A stretch of DNA of 64,000 nt from an uncultured Eubacteriales bacterium (GTDB lineage Bacteria > Bacillota > Clostridia > Christensenellales > Aristaeellaceae): assembly GCA_900315675.1 (NCBI GenBank), contig OMZY01000006.1:83592-147591 (forward strand), in the 5' to 3' direction. This document shows, piece by piece, positions 59,597 to 64,000 of the stretch; the first letter of the stretch is position 1; each line of letters starts with the position of its first letter. Made by a program: the position numbers and the translations under genes. The notes beneath the pieces were generated by a model. It worked only from the letters and a program-made list of their open reading frames with translations, searched no databases and was not told the DNA's origin.

Positions 59597-61762
59597 TCAG
59601 AACAGGTAGCGTCCTTTTCCGACCGTTCTGGACTTTCCGTTCAGGATGATTTCCGTCGGAACCTGGGTATCTATCTCGTATCTGATCCCCTGTTCCGTAT
59701 GTTTCCAGGCGGAGCGGATCCGGCCGTGCACGGTGTCCAGCACCGCGCAAAGGCTGTTCAGCCGCGGATCCGGCTGCGGCGCGATCCGGGCCCGGGCATA
59801 CCCCGGCTCCGCCGGCTGGATGCCGCAGGCTACCCCGAACACCCAGTCGGCCACGGAACCGTAGGCATAATGGTTATAGGAGTTCATATCGTCCGACCAG
59901 AAGGAACCGTCCGGCTTGATGCCGTCCCAGTGCTCCCACATGGTGGTGGCACCCTTTGAAATGGGATAAAGCCAGCCGGGATACTCCCTGCGCAGGAGCA
60001 GGGACCAGGCGATATCCGCATGGCCGTACCGGCTCAGTTCATGCAGCAGGTAGGGGGTGCCGACCATGCCGGTCTGCAGCTTCATACCGGAGGCGCAGAC
60101 CTGCTCCGCCAGGCTGTCCGCCAGTGCCTGCGGATCCTCCGCCAGGTTAAAGTGAAGCGTCAGCAGTTTTTCCGTCTGGGTTCTGAGGCGGCCGCCGAAC
60201 CGTTCCCGGTAGGCACCCACAATCCGTTCATACAGGGCTTCATACTCGCTCACGTCCCTGCCCAGCAGTCGGCCCGCCCGGATCACAATATCCACGGAGT
60301 TGGCATAGAACACGCTGCAGATCAGATCATCACTGCTGTATCCCCGTTTGGAATCCTCGATATCGCTCGGCTGGTAATCCTCCGGCACATCCAGCGCCAG
60401 CCAGTCGCCGTAAGTCCAGCACCCGGTCCACAGGTTCTCTGTGGTGGATATTGAAGCAACATAGCGGATCCATTTTTCCATGGTTTCGTACATTTCCGCC
60501 AGGAAGCTCAGTTCCCCGTAGGTCTGGTACAGCTGCCAGGGAATAATCGTGACCGCGTCGGACCAGGCGCCGCAGCCGGGTTTGTAGGCCGTCACGGCCG
60601 GCACCACTTCCGGGATCCAGCCATTCTCATGCTGCGCAGCTCGGACGTCCGCCAGCCATTTCCGGAAAAACTGCCGGACGTCATACAGAAGTGTGGCGGA
60701 ACGGCAGAACATCTGGGCGTCTCCGGTCCAGCCGTACCGTTCATCCCGCTGGGGACAGTCCGTCGGGATATCCAGGTAATTGCCCTTCTGGCTCCAGAGG
60801 ATATTGCTGAACAGCTGGTTCAGCGTCGGATCGCTGCTGTCCAGCCAGCCGGTCCGCCGCATTTCCGAATGAAGCACCACCGCGTGGATCTGCTCGGCGG
60901 TAAACCCTTCCGGCGCTTCGTCAAGGCGCAGATAGCGGAAGCCGAAGAAGGTAAACCGGGTTTTATAGCTCTGGTGTCCTTCCCGGCAGATATAATGCAG
61001 CTGGCTGCGGGCAGACCGGTAGTTCGCGTTATAGAAATTGCCGTCCCTGTCCAGCACTTCCGCCGTGGAAACGGACAGTTTTTCCCCGGCACGGGCGTCC
61101 AGCTCGAAGGCCATATATCCGGCCAGATTCTGGCCGAAATCAATGACCCATTCTCCCTTCGGCGTCCGGAAAGAGGAGCGGGGATACACAATCTCCTGCT
61201 CATGAACCTCCGGTCCTTCCTGGGGAATGAGCATGGATTTCGGATAATCGCAGACCTGCGCAGGCCGGAACGCCGGCACCCGGGTCATATCCACATCCTC
61301 GCCGATAAAAATACCGCTGAGCGTGACGCTGCTTTCGGATACTTCCCAGCTGCCGTCGGTCAGGATGAAGGTCTCCTCGCCGTCCTCCGTCACCACCCGC
61401 AGGGCGGCGATCAGCATGGCCGGAAGAAATTCATCCGCATTGTGCGTCCCGGTCCAGGGCGCGTTTGTCCGGCGGTACCAGCCGTTGGCCACGGTGATCT
61501 CCAGCGTGTTTTCCCGCTCCAGCAGTTCCCGGACGTCATAGGCCTGAACCTGCAGGCGTTTGCGGTACTCCGTCCAGCCGGGCGCCAGGATAAAGTTCCC
61601 CACCCGCTGCCCGTTCAGCACCGCCTCATAAACGCCGTCGCAGGTGACCTCCAGCATTGCGGAACGGACGGGCCGGCCGCAGGAAAAGCGCCTGCGGAAT
61701 ACCGGCACCACGGTGGACGCCGCGTCTTCCATGGTTATCCAGGATGCATTCTGAATCAGCAT
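59597..61762 (-). CDS. Alpha-L-rhamnosidase (GH78)
   Basis: The 721-residue cytosolic enzyme (no signal peptide) has the GH78 domain order: N-terminal beta-sandwiches (FILAPGWTEYRKRLQVQAYD, ITVANGWYR), a central one with GEWVIDFGQNLAGYMAFEL, the (alpha/alpha)6 catalytic barrel with PTDCPQRDERYGWTGDAQMF (catalytic acid region), GACWTYGDWL-like loop and MWEHWDGI, and a C-terminal sandwich. It should release terminal L-rhamnose from plant or bacterial glycosides taken up by the cell. The start follows AGGGGG; a MerR-like 19-base-spacer promoter lies upstream. Confidence 0.9.
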   Translation of the reverse strand: MLIQNASWITMEDAASTVVPVFRRRFSCGRPVRSAMLEVTCDGVYEAVLNGQRVGNFILAPGWTEYRKRLQVQAYDVRELLERENTLEITVANGWYRRTNAPWTGTHNADEFLPAMLIAALRVVTEDGEETFILTDGSWEVSESSVTLSGIFIGEDVDMTRVPAFRPAQVCDYPKSMLIPQEGPEVHEQEIVYPRSSFRTPKGEWVIDFGQNLAGYMAFELDARAGEKLSVSTAEVLDRDGNFYNANYRSARSQLHYICREGHQSYKTRFTFFGFRYLRLDEAPEGFTAEQIHAVVLHSEMRRTGWLDSSDPTLNQLFSNILWSQKGNYLDIPTDCPQRDERYGWTGDAQMFCRSATLLYDVRQFFRKWLADVRAAQHENGWIPEVVPAVTAYKPGCGAWSDAVTIIPWQLYQTYGELSFLAEMYETMEKWIRYVASISTTENLWTGCWTYGDWLALDVPEDYQPSDIEDSKRGYSSDDLICSVFYANSVDIVIRAGRLLGRDVSEYEALYERIVGAYRERFGGRLRTQTEKLLTLHFNLAEDPQALADSLAEQVCASGMKLQTGMVGTPYLLHELSRYGHADIAWSLLLRREYPGWLYPISKGATTMWEHWDGIKPDGSFWSDDMNSYNHYAYGSVADWVFGVACGIQPAEPGYARARIAPQPDPRLNSLCAVLDTVHGRIRSAWKHTEQGIRYEIDTQVPTEIILNGKSRTVGKGRYLF

Positions 61763-61812
61763 AACGATCCCCCTGTTGTCCTGCATAGGATATTCATTTT
61801 CTTCTGTCCATG

Positions 61813-61843
61813 ATTTTACAGGTTAAAGCATGCTCTAAGTCAA
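61813..61843 (-). promoter_or_regulatory. Rhamnosidase promoter with MerR-type operator (19-base spacer)
   Basis: On the minus strand, TTGACT (61843-61838) and TAAAAT (61818-61813) are 19 bases apart. The spacer dyad ACTTAGAGC-AT-GCTTTAACC shares its left half with the operator at 58646-58676. Confidence 0.6.
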
Positions 61844-61940
61844 GGGGCCTTTTCCCGCAGAAAACACTTGACGAAACGCCCGGGAAATGATTTATCATGA
61901 TGGAAAGAGCTTCGGCAAGAAAGCGGGAAGAGGAAAACAG

Positions 61941-62834
61941 ATGAGGATCCTGAACTTTGGTTCCCTGAACCTGGACTATGTATACCGGGTGGATCATTTT
62001 GTGCAGCCCGGGGAAACCCTGTCCGCCCAGTCCCGGGCGGTCAAGGCCGGCGGAAAAGGCCTGAACCAGTCCGTTGCCCTGTCCCGGGCCGGCGCCGCGG
62101 TCTGCCATGCCGGCTGCTTCGGTGCGGACGGCGCGGTACTGAAAGACCTGCTGGAGGAAAACGGGGTGGATACGGCGTTCCTGCTTCCGGTTCCGGAAGC
62201 CCAGGGGCATACCGTCATCCAGGTCAGTCCGGAGGGGGAAAACTGCATCCTGCTTTACGGCGGGTCCAACCGGTGTATACCGGAAGGGCATATCCGCCGG
62301 GTTCTCGGCTCCTTCAGCCGGGGAGACTGGCTGGTCCTGCAGAATGAAATCAACGATCTTCCGCTGATCGTGGAGCTTGCCTCCGCGCGGGGCCTGCAGA
62401 TCGTGCTGAATCCTTCGCCGTACAACCGGGCGCTGGACAGGGTGGACTTCGGGGTACTGGACTGGCTGCTGGTGAATGAAATTGAAGCGGAACAGATTAC
62501 CGGGGAAACGGAACCGGAAAAGGTCTGGGAAACGCTTCACCGGCAGTACGGCCGCCTGTCGCTGCTGCTCACCCTGGGAAAAGAGGGCAGCGTCGCCTGG
62601 CGGATGAAAAACGGCAAAGTGGAAACCCACCGGGAGGACGCCGTCAGCGTCCGGGCGGTGGACACCACCGCCGCCGGCGATACCTATACGGGCTATTTCC
62701 TGGCCGGGCTGGCGGAAGGGCGTTCCCTGCAGGAATGCATGAAGCGGGCCAGCCGGGCCGCGGCGATATCCGTCACCCGCCCCGGCGCGGCGGAATCCAT
62801 TCCCTGGAAAAAGGAACTGAACGAAAGCAGATAA
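61941..62834 (+). CDS. PfkB-family carbohydrate kinase (ribokinase-like)
   Basis: The 297-residue kinase has the N-terminal FGSLNLDYVYRVDHFVQPGE and GGKGLNQSVALSRAGA segments and the C-terminal signature VRAVDTTAAGDTYTGYF with the catalytic Asp (GD in AAGD) and anion hole. The most similar group is ribokinase. The sugar cannot be fixed, but the neighbouring rhamnosidase and VOC genes suggest plant-sugar use. The start is the ATG at 61941, with AGAGG upstream; its own promoter may be TTGACG/TATCAT at 61869-61899, again with a 19-base spacer. Confidence 0.87.
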   Translation: MRILNFGSLNLDYVYRVDHFVQPGETLSAQSRAVKAGGKGLNQSVALSRAGAAVCHAGCFGADGAVLKDLLEENGVDTAFLLPVPEAQGHTVIQVSPEGENCILLYGGSNRCIPEGHIRRVLGSFSRGDWLVLQNEINDLPLIVELASARGLQIVLNPSPYNRALDRVDFGVLDWLLVNEIEAEQITGETEPEKVWETLHRQYGRLSLLLTLGKEGSVAWRMKNGKVETHREDAVSVRAVDTTAAGDTYTGYFLAGLAEGRSLQECMKRASRAAAISVTRPGAAESIPWKKELNESR

Positions 62835-62849
62835 AGGAGAGAGCTGAAA

Positions 62850-63302
62850 ATGAGTCAGAAACAGGCGGTGGAGGGCCTGTCCCATATTGCGATCCGCACC
62901 CGCGATATCCTGGAAAGCGTCCGGTATTATACCGAGGTGCTCGGCCTGCAGGAAGCCTTCCGCATGCACGCGGAAGACGGTTCCCTGGCCACAGTCTATA
63001 TTTTCATTGCCCCGGGACAGTATCTGGAGCTGTTTGCCAACGGAACGCGGGACCGCGGCCCGGTGGGCGCGGAAACCGTCGGTTTCTGCCATCTCTGCCT
63101 CATGACCCGGGATATCCGGCAGTCCTATGAAGCCGTCCGCGAAAAGGGCGGGCCGCTGGATTCGGACGTCCGCCGCGGAAAGTCCCGGTGCCTCATGTTC
63201 TGGACCCACGACCCGGACGGTACGCAGATTGAGATCATGGAAATGCCGCCGGAATCGTTCCAGGCCCAGGCGGATCAGCGGCTGGCCGGTACGAAGGAAT
63301 AA
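62850..63302 (+). CDS. VOC-family protein (glyoxalase-like)
   Basis: The 150-residue protein has two beta-alpha-beta-beta-beta units: LSHIAIRTRDILESVRYYTE with VLGLQEAFRM, YLELFANG, then GFCHLCLMTRDIRQSYEAV and WTHDPDGTQIEIMEM. Candidate metal ligands are His 12, Glu near 60, His near 83 and Glu near 131. Related proteins include lactoylglutathione lyases, epimerases and dioxygenases, so the reaction is unknown. It lies 15 bases after the sugar kinase and is probably co-transcribed. Confidence 0.82.
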   Translation: MSQKQAVEGLSHIAIRTRDILESVRYYTEVLGLQEAFRMHAEDGSLATVYIFIAPGQYLELFANGTRDRGPVGAETVGFCHLCLMTRDIRQSYEAVREKGGPLDSDVRRGKSRCLMFWTHDPDGTQIEIMEMPPESFQAQADQRLAGTKE

Positions 63303-63465
63303 CAGGACGAACTGTTCCGGATGTCCAACTGTCTCCGCATCCTCAATCGGCGCGAGATGCTCTTGGGGCGAGCATCTGACTTGTTTCGGATGATTCGTTC
63401 GGGTCGTTACTGCCTCCGGCAGTTTCCCCACTGGGGAATCTCTCCCCTCGCTCACCACCACGAAT
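63303..63465 (+). other. Intergenic stretch with clustered short hairpins
   Basis: No plausible gene is present. Short stems GATGCTC/GAGCATC (63356-63376), CTGCC/GGCAG and TTCCCC/GGGGAA occur in a row before a strong terminator. This may be the 3' region of the kinase-VOC transcript or a separate structured RNA. Confidence 0.4.
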
Positions 63466-63505
63466 CCGGTAGGCGTTCAAGTTCAACGCTTACCGGATTT
63501 TTTTG
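63466..63505 (+). terminator. Strong terminator
   Basis: TCCGGTAGGCGTT and AACGCTTACCGGA form a 13-base-pair stem (one G-T pair), followed by seven T residues. Confidence 0.85.
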
Positions 63506-63608
63506 CGTACCCCTCAAGGGTACGCACTTTTCGAAGTCAGGAGTACGCACTTTTTTGTCAGAGGGGTACGCAAAAAGGGTACGCAGTTCACCTGAAAACT
63601 GCGTACCC
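63504..63608. repeat. GTACGC repeat cluster with nested hairpins
   Basis: The hexamer GTACGC occurs at 63520, 63543, 63566 and 63579, and inverted as GCGTAC at 63505 and 63601. The first three direct copies are exactly 23 bases apart, in units beginning GTACGCACTTTT. Hairpins are 63504-63526 (nine-base-pair stem) and 63577-63608 (12-base-pair stem). Confidence 0.75.
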
Positions 63609-63908
63609 TTGGAAGCATTTCGTTCACATCCATCGTGATGCTTTAGCCAACTTCCGTTTTTTTCACCAGAAACATAAGCAATTAACGAGCAGTTTTTCTT
63701 TCGAGTTTCGTATGCCTAATAGGAAAAAATTTCAAAAAATAATAAACACTCACCTAGTAGCAGTGCTATGATAATATATGTTGAACAAAGGAACAGAAAT
63801 CCAATAAAGCACTGTTCCAATGCTTAAATTAACATGGCATGGCTGCCAAAGTGATCAACACACGAGGAGGAATCCTTCTTAAACTGATTAAATAAGGAGC
63901 ACTGCTGT
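63609..63908. other. AT-rich intergenic stretch without a gene
   Basis: The base composition falls well below that of the rest of the window. No convincing reading frame is present. TATGATAAT near 63767 may be part of a promoter for the gene that begins at 63909. Confidence 0.5.
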
Positions 63909-64000
63909 ATGTTGTTTCAATCATTGGATAAACTCAAGCGGCAGTCGATACTGGCTGCAATTCTCATGATGGCTCTCGGTGTGGTCATGCTGATCTGCCC
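63909..64000 (+). CDS. Membrane protein start (partial), possibly DUF308/HdeD-like
   Basis: An ATG with AAGGAG ten bases upstream opens a frame that runs off the window: MLFQSLDKLKRQSILAAILM and then MALGVVMLICP. A short amphipathic head followed by an ILxGILxIxxGxxxL-type helix is the usual start of DUF308 (HdeD-like) membrane proteins, but 30 residues are too few to be sure. Confidence 0.5.
   Translation, partial: MLFQSLDKLKRQSILAAILMMALGVVMLIC

Noticed and set aside
1-64000. tRNA, rRNA, CRISPR arrays, prophage or transposase genes
   Set aside because: I saw no cloverleaf with a TTCGA arm, no ribosomal RNA core, no regularly spaced long direct repeats and no integrase or transposase motifs.

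Overview
The window looks like a chromosomal segment of a GC-rich, anaerobic, Gram-positive-type bacterium of the class Clostridia, perhaps a gut or rumen lineage near Christensenellales; the exact taxon is an inference. Support comes from strong purine-rich Shine-Dalgarno sites, T-box, TPP and cobalamin riboswitches, ECF-type vitamin transporters, YesM/YesN-type sugar sensing, DUF3048 and DUF6273 secreted proteins, and GerMN lipoproteins. About 60 protein genes are packed tightly. I saw no rRNA, tRNA, CRISPR array, transposase or phage gene.

Layout. 1-6975: an envelope cluster (Lgt-like membrane protein, phosphodiester glycosidase, DUF6273 protein, sugar-sensor/GGDEF protein, polysaccharide deacetylase, leucine-rich-repeat-like secreted protein). 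7170-16585: PRPP synthetase, HtrA-type protease, a three-gene signalling operon (response regulator, histidine kinase, GerMN lipoprotein) and tandem DUF3048 proteins. 16756-20079: more secreted proteins, including second copies of the repeat-like protein and of the glycosidase/Lgt-like pair. 20222-23778: a T-box-controlled sodium:solute symporter, then thiamine pyrophosphokinase and a TPP-riboswitch-controlled ThiT. 23937-25729: a LacI regulator coupled to a secreted protein. 25793-34811: a galactofuranose/ribose-type ABC importer with its own binding-lipoprotein, sensor kinase and AraC-type regulator. 34836-39433: VanY-type carboxypeptidase, a PLC-like/VanZ-VOC gene pair and a glycosyltransferase.

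39614-45263 is a shikimate operon, aroB-aroC-aroEK(fusion)-aroQ-aroA plus a thioesterase. It is followed by an ECF S component divergent from a degenerate MocR-type regulator. 47108-57642 is vitamin B12 territory. A cobalamin riboswitch leads btuFCD, and a convergent nine-gene operon (cobD, cobQ, cbiB, a Cys-rich protein, cobT, cobU, cobS, a CobU-like protein, cobC) covers salvage and nucleotide-loop assembly; cobQ carries an apparent one-base frameshift. 57832-63302 holds a secreted hydrolase-like protein, a decayed alcohol dehydrogenase start, an FMN reductase, an alpha-L-rhamnosidase, a ribokinase-type kinase and a VOC protein. Two promoters there look like MerR-type operators. The last 700 bases contain hairpins, GTACGC repeats and the start of a membrane protein.

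The least familiar content is the twice-occurring phosphodiester-glycosidase plus Lgt-like pair, the kinase/regulator operon with a GerMN lipoprotein that resembles actinobacterial MtrAB-LpqB, a MocR-type protein lacking its PLP lysine, a VanZ-VOC fusion, a small secreted protein with a cystatin-like QVVAG motif, and heptamer repeats, one of which supplies a start codon.
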